Below, piece after piece: positions 44,571 through 53,412 of a stretch of DNA of 64,000 nucleotides. Numbering within the stretch: the stretch's first letter is position 1; each line of letters starts with the position of its first letter. Origin of the DNA: JAWQFO01 sp033436665 (GTDB lineage: Bacteria > Pseudomonadota > Alphaproteobacteria > Rhodobacterales > Rhodobacteraceae); assembly GCF_033436665.1 (NCBI RefSeq), contig NZ_JAWQFO010000010.1:62001-126000 (forward strand), given 5' to 3'. The notes under the pieces are model-generated. The model saw only the letters and a list, made by a program, of their open reading frames with translations. It ran no database searches and had not been told where the DNA came from. The translations under genes and the position numbers were made by a program.

Positions 44571-45875
44571 TCAGGTTTCGCGGAAGGCGCGCGAGAAGTA
44601 GTCGGTGAAAGGCTTCACCAGATAGGCAATCGGCGCCCGGTCGCCCGTACGGATATAGGCCTCGACCGGCATGCCCGGGATCAGCACCGTGCCCTCGGGC
44701 AGCTTCTTCATCTCGCCGGAGTTCAGCGAGATCTCGGCGCGGTAATAGCTTTGCCCCGTGGCCTCGTCCTCGAAGGCATCCGCCGAGATCTGTTCGACGA
44801 CGCCGTAAAGCTCCGGTGTCGTGCGCTGGTCGAGCGCGGACAGGCGCAACGTGACTTCCTGCCCGGCGACGAGTTCGTCGATGTGGATGAGTTCCACCCG
44901 CGCCGCGATGATCAGCGGACGGTCCTGCGGAACGAGGTACATCAGCGGCTCGGCCGCACGGATGACCGAACGCGGGGTCCGCACCGTCATCCCGTAGATC
45001 ACGCCCGAGACCGGCGCCCGGATCTCGAGCCGCTCGATCTCGGTCAGCGTGGCGCGGCGCTGTTCGTTCAGCTCCAGCTCCCGGTAGCGCAGGTCGCGGA
45101 GCTGGCTGATGGCCTGCTCGCGCGCTGAGGTGCCAAGTTTGATGCGCTCGATGTCGATCTCGGTGATGCGGCCCTCTGACTGCGCCTTGCTGGCGATCAG
45201 TTCGCCCATCGTCCCGTTGAGTTGCGACGACTGGCGTTGCAGCGCCAGCACCGTGCTGGCCTGCGCCAGCCCGCGTTCGAGCAGGTTCTGCTGGTTCTCG
45301 AGCTCCTGCCCGATCAGCTCGAGCTGCTGGCCGATCGCCTCCTGCTGGGCTTCGACGCCGGAGATCTGGCTCTGGATCTGGGCGCTGCGTTTGCCGAGCT
45401 GGTCGATTTCCTGCTGGATCGACGCGCGCCGCGCCTCGAAGAGGTTCTCTTGTCCCTGCATCAGCTCGCGCACGTCCGGCAATTGTTCGCCAGCCTCGAC
45501 CAGCAGCGGGTCGAACTCGATGCGGTCGACCTCGTCGCGTTCGGCCTCGAGCCGGCCGCGGCGGGCCATCAGCTCGTAAAGCTCGCCCTCGATGATCATC
45601 AGCTGCGATCCGAGCTGTGCGTCGTCGAGTTGGATCAGCAGATCGCCGGCGGCCACGGTATCGCCCTCGTCGACGAGGATTTCCGCCACCGTACCACCGG
45701 TCTGGTGCTGCACGACCTGCCGGTTGCGGTCCACCTCGACCCGGCCCGAGGCGACGATCGCCCCGGCGATCTCGGTCAGCGCGGCCCAGCTTCCGAATCC
45801 TCCGACCAGCGTGATCAGGGCGACGAACCCGAAGATGACCGGCGTTTTCGCGCTCCAGCGCCTTTTGTCGCTCAT
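44571..45875 (-). CDS. type I secretion membrane-fusion protein (HlyD/PrtE type)
   Basis: A 434-residue inner-membrane adaptor that links a type I ABC exporter to an outer-membrane TolC channel. It has an N-terminal membrane helix (about 13-35), a lipoyl half (GTVAEILVDEGDTVAAGD), a long coiled coil rich in Glu and Gln (about 95-275), and the beta-barrel region with RAPVSGVIYGM. The start overlaps the ABC gene stop (ATGA). No TolC or secreted RTX protein lies in the window. Confidence 0.93.
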   Translation of the reverse strand: MSDKRRWSAKTPVIFGFVALITLVGGFGSWAALTEIAGAIVASGRVEVDRNRQVVQHQTGGTVAEILVDEGDTVAAGDLLIQLDDAQLGSQLMIIEGELYELMARRGRLEAERDEVDRIEFDPLLVEAGEQLPDVRELMQGQENLFEARRASIQQEIDQLGKRSAQIQSQISGVEAQQEAIGQQLELIGQELENQQNLLERGLAQASTVLALQRQSSQLNGTMGELIASKAQSEGRITEIDIERIKLGTSAREQAISQLRDLRYRELELNEQRRATLTEIERLEIRAPVSGVIYGMTVRTPRSVIRAAEPLMYLVPQDRPLIIAARVELIHIDELVAGQEVTLRLSALDQRTTPELYGVVEQISADAFEDEATGQSYYRAEISLNSGEMKKLPEGTVLIPGMPVEAYIRTGDRAPIAYLVKPFTDYFSRAFRET

Positions 45876-47608
45876 GCCACACCTCCCGCGTTCGCCGGGG
45901 CCTGAAGAATTTCCTTGTAGTTCTTCACCACGCCGGCCAGCACCTCGTCCTTGGGACCGAAGGCCATGCGAACCCCGCTATCGAGCACCAGCAGCGTGTC
46001 GCATTCCTGGATCGCCGCCGGGCGGTGCGCCATGATCAGAACCGAGCGGCCTTCCGCCTTGAGCGACCGGATCGCCTGGTTCAGAGCCTGCGATCCGACA
46101 TTGTCGAGGTTCGAGTTCGGCTCGTCCAGCACCACGATGACCGGGTCGTCGTAAAGCGCACGGGCTAGACCGATGCGCTGCATCTGGCCGCCCGACAGGC
46201 GCACTTGCCCGGCCGCGATCGGCGTATCGTATCCGCGTGGCAGTTCGAGGATCATCTCGTGCGCCGCCGCCATCTTCGCCGCCGCGACCACCTTGGCATC
46301 ATCGGGATGGCTGTCGAGCCGGGCGATGTTCTCGGCGATGGTGCCGTCGAACAGCTGCACGCGCTGCGGCAGGTAGCCGATATGACGCCCCAGCACGGCG
46401 GCATCGTATTGGTCGAGCGCCGCGGCATCGAGCCGGATCGAACCGCCAGCAGGAGCCCAGACACCCGTGAGTGCCCGCGCAAGCGTCGACTTTCCGGCTC
46501 CGGACGGGCCGATGACGCCGACGGCCTGCCCCGGCTCGACCTCGAAGTTCACCGATTTCAGTGCTGCCTGCTTCTCGCCCGGCGGCACCACGGTCAGCGC
46601 GCGCGTGACAAGCCGCGCGCGCGGCTTCGGCAGCTGCGTCCGCGCGGACTCGGGCGGCACGGCGCCCAGCAGCTCGCACAGGTTCTGCCAGCCCTTCATG
46701 CCGCGCTGCACGACCGGCCATTGGTTCAGCGCCATCTCGATCGGGGCCAGTGCCCGGCCCAGAAGGATCGACCCTGCGATCATCGCGCCGGCCGTCATCT
46801 GGTTCTGCAGCACGAGATAGGCCCCCAGACCCAGCATCGCCGATTGCAGGAACAGGCGCAGCGTCTTGGTCAGCGAGGTGAAGGTGCCGCCGACATCGGT
46901 GGCGCGCACCTGCTGGTCGAGCGCATCGCCCCGCGCCGACTGCCAGCGTGTGAAGGCGGCGTCGCGCATACCCATCGACTGCACCATCTCGGCCTCGGTG
47001 CGGATCTGCTCGGCCATCAGCCCGGCCCGGTGACCGGCCACGGTCGCGTCGGCCTGCGGCTGGCGCGACAGCATCTGGTTGGCCAGCGCAATCAGCACCA
47101 GCACCGCGGCGCCGGTCACGGCGAGGATGCCGAGCCAGGGGTGGAAGATGAAGATCCCGGCGAAAAACACCGGCGTCCAGGGCATGTCGAACCCGGCCAT
47201 CAGGACCGGCGAGGTCATCAGGCGCTGAACAGCCTCGAGATCGGAAAGCCCGGTCTGGGTCTTCAGATCCGGCGCCACCGCGGACTTGCGCACCACTGCG
47301 TCGAAGACACGCCGGTCGAGATCGGCCTGAAAGCGTGCGCCGACCCGGGCCATGATGCGTCCGCGCGTGTAGTCGAGCACGCCCATGATGCCGTACATGA
47401 AGACCACGAGGATGGAGAGCGCGATCAGCGTCTCTTCCGATCCCGACCCCAGGACCCGGTCGTAGATCTGCAGCATGTAGAGCGGGCCGGTGAGCATCAG
47501 CAGGTTGGCAAACAGGCTGAAGAGTGCGACCGTCCAGTAAAGCCCGCGGCTGCGCGCGCGCACCGCCTTCAGTTCCTGCCGGCCGGCCTTTACATATGCG
47601 CTGTCCAT
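45872..47608 (-). CDS. type I secretion ABC transporter (PrtD type)
   Basis: A 578-residue half-transporter: six membrane helices in about 25-310, then an ATPase domain with Walker A GPSGAGKS (367-374), signature LSGGQ (471-475) and Walker B VIVVLDEP (490-497). No C39 peptidase domain, so it follows the PrtD rather than the bacteriocin model. The ATG at 47608 gives the usual PrtD length; an in-frame start 23 codons upstream is less likely. First gene of the secretion pair and divergent from mlaA. Confidence 0.93.
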   Translation of the reverse strand: MDSAYVKAGRQELKAVRARSRGLYWTVALFSLFANLLMLTGPLYMLQIYDRVLGSGSEETLIALSILVVFMYGIMGVLDYTRGRIMARVGARFQADLDRRVFDAVVRKSAVAPDLKTQTGLSDLEAVQRLMTSPVLMAGFDMPWTPVFFAGIFIFHPWLGILAVTGAAVLVLIALANQMLSRQPQADATVAGHRAGLMAEQIRTEAEMVQSMGMRDAAFTRWQSARGDALDQQVRATDVGGTFTSLTKTLRLFLQSAMLGLGAYLVLQNQMTAGAMIAGSILLGRALAPIEMALNQWPVVQRGMKGWQNLCELLGAVPPESARTQLPKPRARLVTRALTVVPPGEKQAALKSVNFEVEPGQAVGVIGPSGAGKSTLARALTGVWAPAGGSIRLDAAALDQYDAAVLGRHIGYLPQRVQLFDGTIAENIARLDSHPDDAKVVAAAKMAAAHEMILELPRGYDTPIAAGQVRLSGGQMQRIGLARALYDDPVIVVLDEPNSNLDNVGSQALNQAIRSLKAEGRSVLIMAHRPAAIQECDTLLVLDSGVRMAFGPKDEVLAGVVKNYKEILQAPANAGGVA

Positions 47609-47798
47609 GGGCACCTTTTCGCCTGTCGCCGCTTCGCAAAACCATAGGTCAATGCGCGGCCCGCCAACATATGTCAATCAGAACCCGGTCCAGCGCTGTC
47701 GCTGAACGATCACAACATCGATTTCGCTGCACTGCGCACTGGGAATGGCAGCGGAATGGACCTAGGTAAGCCATAGTCAGATTAACGGGATATTTCCA

Positions 47799-48716
47799 TT
47801 GTCTCTTACCCTCAGACCAGCTTCGGCTTTCGCGCGCCCGGCCCTTCTTGTCAGCGTCCTGCTGCTTGGCGCCTGCGCCGGAGGCGAACAGGTCTCGCGG
47901 AATGCGGATGGCATCTACGACCCTTACGAGGCGCGCAACCGCCGCGTCCACGAGTTCAACAAATCCTTCGACCGCAACTTCTTCCGCCCGGTGGCCAACG
48001 GCTACGCGGCGGTTTTGCCGCTGGGCGTGCGCAACTCGGTGAACAACTTTTCCGACAACCTGCAGACGCCGGGCGTCGCGGTGAACAGCCTCTTGCAGGG
48101 CAATTTCGCCGACGCCAGCATCGCGACCTTCCGCTTCGCGTTCAACTCGACCATTGGCTTCGGCGGGATCTTCGACGGCGCCTCGGAGTTCAACATCCCC
48201 AAGCCCGACACCGATTTCGGCGAAACCCTCGCGGTCTGGGGCGTACCGGAAGGTGCCTACATCGAAGTTCCGTTCATCGGGCCGAGCACCGTGCGCGATT
48301 CCGCAGGGCGCGTGATCGACTTCTTCACCAACACCAACCCGGCGACCGCGGGTCTCGACTTCCCCCAGCGCGGCTACCCGATCGCGACCCAGGCGCTGGC
48401 CGGGGTCAACAACCGCGCCAAGTTCGGCGATACCATCGATTCGGTGCTGTACGAAAGCGCCGACAGCTACGCGCAGACGCGGCTCATCTACCTGCAAAGC
48501 TCCCGCTTCGGAATCGGGACCGGCCTCGCGAACGCGGCGGACCCGTATACCGACCCCTATGCGAACCCCTACGCGGATCCCTATGCGGATGCAGCGGCCG
48601 GACAGGTCGCCGCCGCACCCGGTGCCGAAACCGCGGCGCCCGCCGCCGCACAGGCCCCGGCCCAAGGCACTGCCCTCCCCGCCCCCTACGAGGACCCCTA
48701 TGACCTTCTCCAGTAG
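47799..48716 (+). CDS. mlaA: phospholipid transport lipoprotein MlaA
   Basis: Outer-membrane component of the Mla pathway that removes misplaced phospholipids from the outer leaflet. The lipobox is LGAC with the cysteine at residue 26; the VacJ domain follows with DPYEARNRRVHEFN, the PLGVRN segment and the FGDTIDSVLYESADSYA stretch. The C-terminal 65 residues are unusual: DPY/NPY repeats, then an Ala/Pro-rich tail ending YEDPYDLLQ. It starts with TTG at 47799, the only suitable start before the signal sequence. Overlaps mlaC by 17 bases. Confidence 0.9.
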   Translation: MSLTLRPASAFARPALLVSVLLLGACAGGEQVSRNADGIYDPYEARNRRVHEFNKSFDRNFFRPVANGYAAVLPLGVRNSVNNFSDNLQTPGVAVNSLLQGNFADASIATFRFAFNSTIGFGGIFDGASEFNIPKPDTDFGETLAVWGVPEGAYIEVPFIGPSTVRDSAGRVIDFFTNTNPATAGLDFPQRGYPIATQALAGVNNRAKFGDTIDSVLYESADSYAQTRLIYLQSSRFGIGTGLANAADPYTDPYANPYADPYADAAAGQVAAAPGAETAAPAAAQAPAQGTALPAPYEDPYDLLQ

Positions 48717-49311
48717 TCAGAACCGCAGACAATTCCTGGCAACCTCCGCCGCCGCCTTGACCTGCGCCGGCATCGCCGGTCCCGCCGCAGCGCTGAGCGA
48801 AAGCCAGGCCGTGAATCTCGTCAACTCGATCGTCGCCGAGATCAACCGCGTCATCGCCTCGGGCAAGTCCGAAGCCGCGATGATCGGGGATTTCGAAGCG
48901 CTTTTCGTGCGTTACGCCGACGTTCCGATCATGGCGCTCTACGTGCTCGGCAACGATGGTCGCAGCGCCTCCGCGGCGCAGAAGCGCGCTTTCACCCAAG
49001 CGTTCCAGGGCTATATCTCGCGCAAGTACGGGCGTCGGTTCCGCGAATTTATTGGCGGGCGTATCGACGTGCAGTCCGCACGGGCGATCAAGCCCGGCTA
49101 CGAGGTGCGCAGCATCGCGTACCTGCGGGGCGAGGCTCCTTTCGACGTGACCTTCCTGGTCTCGGACAAGTCCGGTCGGCCGCTTTTCTTCAACATGTTC
49201 ATCGAAGGCGTGAACCTGCTTCTGACAGAGCGCACCGAGATCGGCGCGATGCTCGACCGTCGCGGCGGGAACATCGACCAGCTGATCGCGGACCTGCGCG
49301 CGTCCGCCTGA
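48700..49311 (+). CDS. mlaC: periplasmic phospholipid carrier MlaC
   Basis: A 203-residue periplasmic protein of the MlaC/Ttg2D family that ferries phospholipid between MlaA and the inner-membrane MlaFEDB complex. It carries a twin-arginine-like export signal (NRRQFLATSAAALT). Family features are QAFQGYISRKYGRRFREF and the final DRRGGNIDQLIADLR. The mlaFEDB genes are not in this window. The overlap with mlaA indicates coupled translation. Confidence 0.92.
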   Translation: MTFSSSQNRRQFLATSAAALTCAGIAGPAAALSESQAVNLVNSIVAEINRVIASGKSEAAMIGDFEALFVRYADVPIMALYVLGNDGRSASAAQKRAFTQAFQGYISRKYGRRFREFIGGRIDVQSARAIKPGYEVRSIAYLRGEAPFDVTFLVSDKSGRPLFFNMFIEGVNLLLTERTEIGAMLDRRGGNIDQLIADLRASA

Positions 49312-49447
49312 CCTTCGACGATCGCGCACAGATCACACGTCAAACGCGTTTTGGCGTGCGACGCGGATTGCGCTATTGTAGAACGGGCATTAGTGGCCCG
49401 GCCTGCAATTGAAGGTTGCGGCGCTCATCACGACGCGGGATCGAACC

Positions 49448-50536
49448 ATGCTGGACATCGGCGGAGATACCGCCATCAGCCTGATCTACGAAGCCGCCGC
49501 AGACGCGGCGCTCTGGCCGTCCGCGCTCGACCGGATCGTGCAGGTCACCGGCGCGAAAGGCGCCGCGTTGCTGATCCGCCCGCCCAGCTCCACCGGCCAC
49601 GTCAGACCCCATTTCGACACCCGCCTCGATCGCTTTGCGCGATCCGCGCGCGGGATCTACTTCGCCGTCGGTCCCGGCAAGGACCGGCGCCCGGGTTGGA
49701 GCGATCTTTGGGGCTGCGCCCTGCACAAACCCGTCCGCGACGACCGCTTCGGCATTCCTGCGTCGGACCTCGATGCGCGCCGGGACTATCGCTATCTGCG
49801 CCGGCGGCTGGGGTTCGGACGCCGGATCGGCGTGCGGCTCAGCCCCGATCCGGCATGGTGCGAAGGTCTCGCACTGTTTCTCGGCACCGGGCAGACCGTG
49901 CCAAGCGATGATGCATTGCGCCCGCTTCTGCCGCACCTGACGCAGGCGCTCCGGCAGGCGCGTCTTCTCTCAAGCCTCGGTGCGCGGCACGGCACCGGGC
50001 TCGACTCGCTGAGACATCTGCGCATCGGCGCCATCTTGGTTCGCCAGGACGGGCGCATAGCACTGCGGAACCGCGAGGCACGGCGGATCCTGTCGCAGGC
50101 CGACGGGATCGCCGCGCAGCCCGAGCACAACTTCCGCTGCCATTCGGCACTGCTGACCGCGCGCCTGCACGCTGCCGTTGTCGAGGCCTGCGCGACCGCC
50201 GAGGGTCGCGGCAACGTGCCGAGCTTCGAAACCCTGATCGACCGGCCTTCGGGTGCGGCGCCCTGGATCGTCGACGCAACACCTCTGCGCACACGCGGGA
50301 TCGCCGGTAAGGGCATGGAGAACGCGGCCCTGCTCACCCTGATCGACCCGGACCGGACGGCATGGGTGGACCTCGACGGCTTCGCGCGGATCTGTGGGCT
50401 CGGTCCCGCGGCCCGGGACGCCTGTGCCCTGATGCTCGAGAAAGGCGGCACCGGCGCGAAAATCGGTGTGCTCGGGGTCGGGACGCGCGCGGATCTGTTG
50501 CGCCTGATCGCCCGGGTCATGCCGCCCGTCGGCTGA
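49448..50536 (+). CDS. LuxR-like regulator with degenerate C-terminal domain
   Basis: A 362-residue protein whose N-terminal part (LIYEAAADAALWPSALDRI...TGAKGAALLI) is a sensory region like those of many Rhodobacteraceae LuxR-type proteins. The last ~50 residues line up with a LuxR helix-turn-helix only loosely (FARICGLGPAARDACALMLEKGGTGAKIGVLGVGTRADLLRLIARV); the usual recognition helix with NTVR and the following helix are missing or altered. DNA binding is doubtful. The ATG at 49448 is preferred to a TTG at 49409. It follows mlaC and is convergent with PBP1A. Confidence 0.65.
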   Translation: MLDIGGDTAISLIYEAAADAALWPSALDRIVQVTGAKGAALLIRPPSSTGHVRPHFDTRLDRFARSARGIYFAVGPGKDRRPGWSDLWGCALHKPVRDDRFGIPASDLDARRDYRYLRRRLGFGRRIGVRLSPDPAWCEGLALFLGTGQTVPSDDALRPLLPHLTQALRQARLLSSLGARHGTGLDSLRHLRIGAILVRQDGRIALRNREARRILSQADGIAAQPEHNFRCHSALLTARLHAAVVEACATAEGRGNVPSFETLIDRPSGAAPWIVDATPLRTRGIAGKGMENAALLTLIDPDRTAWVDLDGFARICGLGPAARDACALMLEKGGTGAKIGVLGVGTRADLLRLIARVMPPVG

Positions 50537-50545
50537 CCCCAATGC

Positions 50546-52789
50546 TCAGCGTTCCTCGCCGCGCGGGACCTGGTTGCCCGATCCGCCACCGCCGCCACCG
50601 CGCCCCAGAATATCGTTGAGCAGCCCTTCGATCAGGCCCTGCACGGCCCCGCCGCCGCCACCGCTGGCGCCACCGGAGTCCGCAACGGCCCCGCCGTCCC
50701 GGACCGATCCGCCACCCTGCGGCGGCAGCATCGGCAGCGGCTTGGGCGGCACGCCTTCATGGACGCGCACCATGACCTCGCGCCAGATCTCGGCGGGAAG
50801 ACCCGCGCCGGTGACCCCGGTCAGCGGCGTGTTGTCGTCATAGCCCATCCAGACGCCGGCGACGTAATCCGCCGAGAAGCCGACGAACCAGGCATCGCGC
50901 GCGGCCTGCGTCGTGCCGGTCTTGCCGGCAAGCTCGCGGCCCTCGAATTGCGCACGGCCGCCGGTGCCCTGCGCGACGACCTTTTCCATCATCCAGATCA
51001 GCTGCAGCGCCGCATCCTCCTGGATCACGCGCTCGCCGATGCCGCCGCCTGTGCCCATGAGCGGCTCGGTCTCTCCCTGAAGACGCAACTCGACAAGGCC
51101 ATAGGGCGTCACCGAGGAACCACCGTTGAGGATGCCGGCATAGGCCCCGGTCATGTCGAGCAGCGTCACCTCGGACGTGCCCAGCGCCATTGCCGGCGTA
51201 TCCGAAAGATCGCTCTGGATTCCGAAGTCGCTCGCGACCTGTCGCACCAGATCGCGCCCGACACTTTCCGAAACCTTGACCGCGGGAATGTTCAGGCTCT
51301 CCTGAAGGGCATACTCCAGCGAAACGACGCCGGCGTACTTCCGATTGTAGTTCTCCGGGCACCAGCGCCCCGAGCCAGGGATGTCCATGCAGAACGGCGC
51401 ATCCTCGACCGTGTCGAGCGGCGAATACCCGAGATCGAGCGCGGCGGCGTAGATGAACGGCTTGAAGGCCGATCCGGTCTGGCGCAGCGCCTGCGTGGCG
51501 CGATTGAAGGCGCCGCTGACCTTGGTCTTGCGCCCGCCCACCATCGCACGGACCGCACCGTCGGCGGACATCACCACGATCGCGGCCTGCGCCTCCGAGC
51601 CCTCGCGCACCTTGTTGTCGAAGATCCACTTCAGACCCTCTTCGGCCGCCTTCTGCAGGCGCGGGTCGAGCGTGCTGGAAATGATCACGTCCTCGGTGGT
51701 GTTGCGGGTGAAGAACTCCGGTCCCGACGACATCAGCCAGTCGGCAAAGTAACCCCCGGCCTGCGCCTCGGCGGCTTCCGACAGCACCGCCGGGTTGTCG
51801 CGGGCCTGCTGCGCCTGTTGCGCCGTCAGGTAGCCCTGCTCTTCCATCAGGCGGATGACCACCGCCGCGCGGTTCTGAGACCGGTCCAGATTGTTCGTGG
51901 GCGCAAGCGTCGACGGCGCGGTCAACAGACCGGCCAGCATCGCGCCTTCCGCCGCGTCCACGGCAGCGGCCGGCTTGCCGAAGTAGCGCTGCGCCGCGGC
52001 CTCGGCCCCGTAGGCGCCGCCGCCCATATAGGCCCGGTTGAGGTAGATCGAGAGTATCTCGTCCTTGGAGTACTTGAGTTCCATCGCCATCGCGTAGACG
52101 GCTTCCTTCATCTTCCGGCGCAGCGAGGTCCGCCTGCAATCGGCCTCGTATTCTGCCTCGGTCATGCCCGAGGACTTGTCGTAGGGTTCGCCGAGGCAGA
52201 GCAGCTTGGCGGTCTGCTGGGTGATGGTCGAGCCGCCGTGTCCCTGCAACGGACCACGGCCTTCGCTGAGGTTGATCCGGATTGCGCTGGCGATACCGCG
52301 CGGGCTGAGTCCGAAATGCCTGTAGAAGCGCCGATCTTCGGTGGCGACAACGGCATTCTTGAGGTGCGGCGACACGCTGTCGGCCGTGACCACGCCACCG
52401 AACTGGTCGCCGCGCCAGGCAAAGACTTCTCCGTTGCGGTCGAGCATCGTGACCGACCCGCGCGCGCGTCCGTCCAGAAGCGCATTCACGTCGGGCAGGG
52501 AGGTGTAGTGGTAACCCACGATCAGCGCGACCATCAAAAGAACAACGATCGTGGTGACGACAAACGTGGTCCAGACAAAGCGCATAATCCAGCGCGCCAC
52601 AGCGCTGAAAAAGCCCAGGATGCCGCCGCGGCGGCGCGGTGCCTGGCGCTTCGGCTTTCGCCCGAACCAGCGCGACGACGTCTTTGCCGATTTCTTCGAA
52701 CCGGTCGCACGTTTCGACTTGCGCGACGCCGGCTTGGCGTAGCGCTTGTCGGCCACCAGCGGCCGTTTGCCCTTCGATGAATCACCCAT
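50546..52789 (-). CDS. penicillin-binding protein 1A (bifunctional)
   Basis: Class A PBP that polymerises and cross-links peptidoglycan. The 747 residues include a basic, Lys/Arg-rich cytoplasmic tail (1-57), one membrane helix (about 71-93), the GT51 domain with catalytic E151 (ATEDRRFYRHFG) and the GGSTITQQ motif, and the transpeptidase domain with S440-K443 (SAFK), SLN at 498-500 and KTG at 623-625. The C-terminal tail is glycine-rich. The ATG at 52789 is chosen because upstream in-frame codons would lengthen a poorly conserved N-terminus. Confidence 0.94.
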   Translation of the reverse strand: MGDSSKGKRPLVADKRYAKPASRKSKRATGSKKSAKTSSRWFGRKPKRQAPRRRGGILGFFSAVARWIMRFVWTTFVVTTIVVLLMVALIVGYHYTSLPDVNALLDGRARGSVTMLDRNGEVFAWRGDQFGGVVTADSVSPHLKNAVVATEDRRFYRHFGLSPRGIASAIRINLSEGRGPLQGHGGSTITQQTAKLLCLGEPYDKSSGMTEAEYEADCRRTSLRRKMKEAVYAMAMELKYSKDEILSIYLNRAYMGGGAYGAEAAAQRYFGKPAAAVDAAEGAMLAGLLTAPSTLAPTNNLDRSQNRAAVVIRLMEEQGYLTAQQAQQARDNPAVLSEAAEAQAGGYFADWLMSSGPEFFTRNTTEDVIISSTLDPRLQKAAEEGLKWIFDNKVREGSEAQAAIVVMSADGAVRAMVGGRKTKVSGAFNRATQALRQTGSAFKPFIYAAALDLGYSPLDTVEDAPFCMDIPGSGRWCPENYNRKYAGVVSLEYALQESLNIPAVKVSESVGRDLVRQVASDFGIQSDLSDTPAMALGTSEVTLLDMTGAYAGILNGGSSVTPYGLVELRLQGETEPLMGTGGGIGERVIQEDAALQLIWMMEKVVAQGTGGRAQFEGRELAGKTGTTQAARDAWFVGFSADYVAGVWMGYDDNTPLTGVTGAGLPAEIWREVMVRVHEGVPPKPLPMLPPQGGGSVRDGGAVADSGGASGGGGGAVQGLIEGLLNDILGRGGGGGGSGNQVPRGEER

Positions 52790-52984
52790 GAATGCCTGCC
52801 CGGCCTGTCTTGTTTTCGGCAGTCTAGTCGGTCTCGCGGGAATTGTTGAGACGGTCAACCCCGCTTTCGGACTTTCTCGATCGCACAAAAATCAGGCATT
52901 TTTCCCGCACCGCCTAAAATTCAATCATTCGCCTTCGCTTTAAGGTCGCAAACCCGACGGCTCAACTTCCGCCCACGGACACAA

Positions 52985-53015
52985 CTGCGGTCTTGTTCAC
53001 CCACGCTGACCGCAG
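52985..53015. promoter_or_regulatory. inverted repeat upstream of glnK
   Basis: Perfect 8-base arms CTGCGGTC/GACCGCAG with a 15-base spacer lie 30-60 bases before the glnK start. Placement suits an operator or an RNA stem in the leader. I see no convincing sigma-54 promoter in this gap, though AmtB-GlnK units are often nitrogen controlled. The rest of 52790-53044 holds no gene. Confidence 0.4.
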
Positions 53016-53044
53016 GACGACCTGCCACAACAAGGGGACACGGG

Positions 53045-53383
53045 GTGAAACTAATCATTGCGACAATCAAGCCGTTCAAGCTGGAGGAGGTCCGCGAAGC
53101 GCTGACCACTGCCGGTGTGCGCGGCATGATGGTGACGGAGATCAAGGGGTTCGGTTCCCAGTCCGGGCACACGGAAATCTATCGCGGCGCTGAGTACGCG
53201 GTGAACTTCGTGCCGAAGGTCAAGATCGAGATCGTCGTCGCCGAATCTGCCGTCGACCAGATCGTCGACACGATCACCAAGACCGCCCACACCGGCAAGA
53301 TCGGAGACGGCAAGATCTTCGTTCTGAATGTCGATCACGCCGTGCGCGTCCGCACCGGCGAAACCAACGAAGACGCGCTGTGA
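53045..53383 (+). CDS. glnK: nitrogen regulatory protein P-II
   Basis: A 112-residue P-II signal protein that senses 2-oxoglutarate and ATP/ADP and, when ammonium rises, binds and blocks AmtB. The T-loop uridylylation site is Y51 (RGAEYAVNF), and the ATP-binding segments TGKIGDGKIF and VRVRTGE are present. The start is a GTG after AAGGGGACAC. Being directly upstream of amtB, it is best called glnK, but sequence alone does not separate it from GlnB. Confidence 0.95.
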   Translation: MKLIIATIKPFKLEEVREALTTAGVRGMMVTEIKGFGSQSGHTEIYRGAEYAVNFVPKVKIEIVVAESAVDQIVDTITKTAHTGKIGDGKIFVLNVDHAVRVRTGETNEDAL

Positions 53384-53412
53384 ACCCGCGCCGATAACCA
53401 GGGATACGTATC

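Noticed and set aside
50574..52780. Plus-strand frames of 673 codons opposite the PBP1A gene
   Set aside because: They are shadows; the minus strand holds all the glycosyltransferase and transpeptidase motifs in order.
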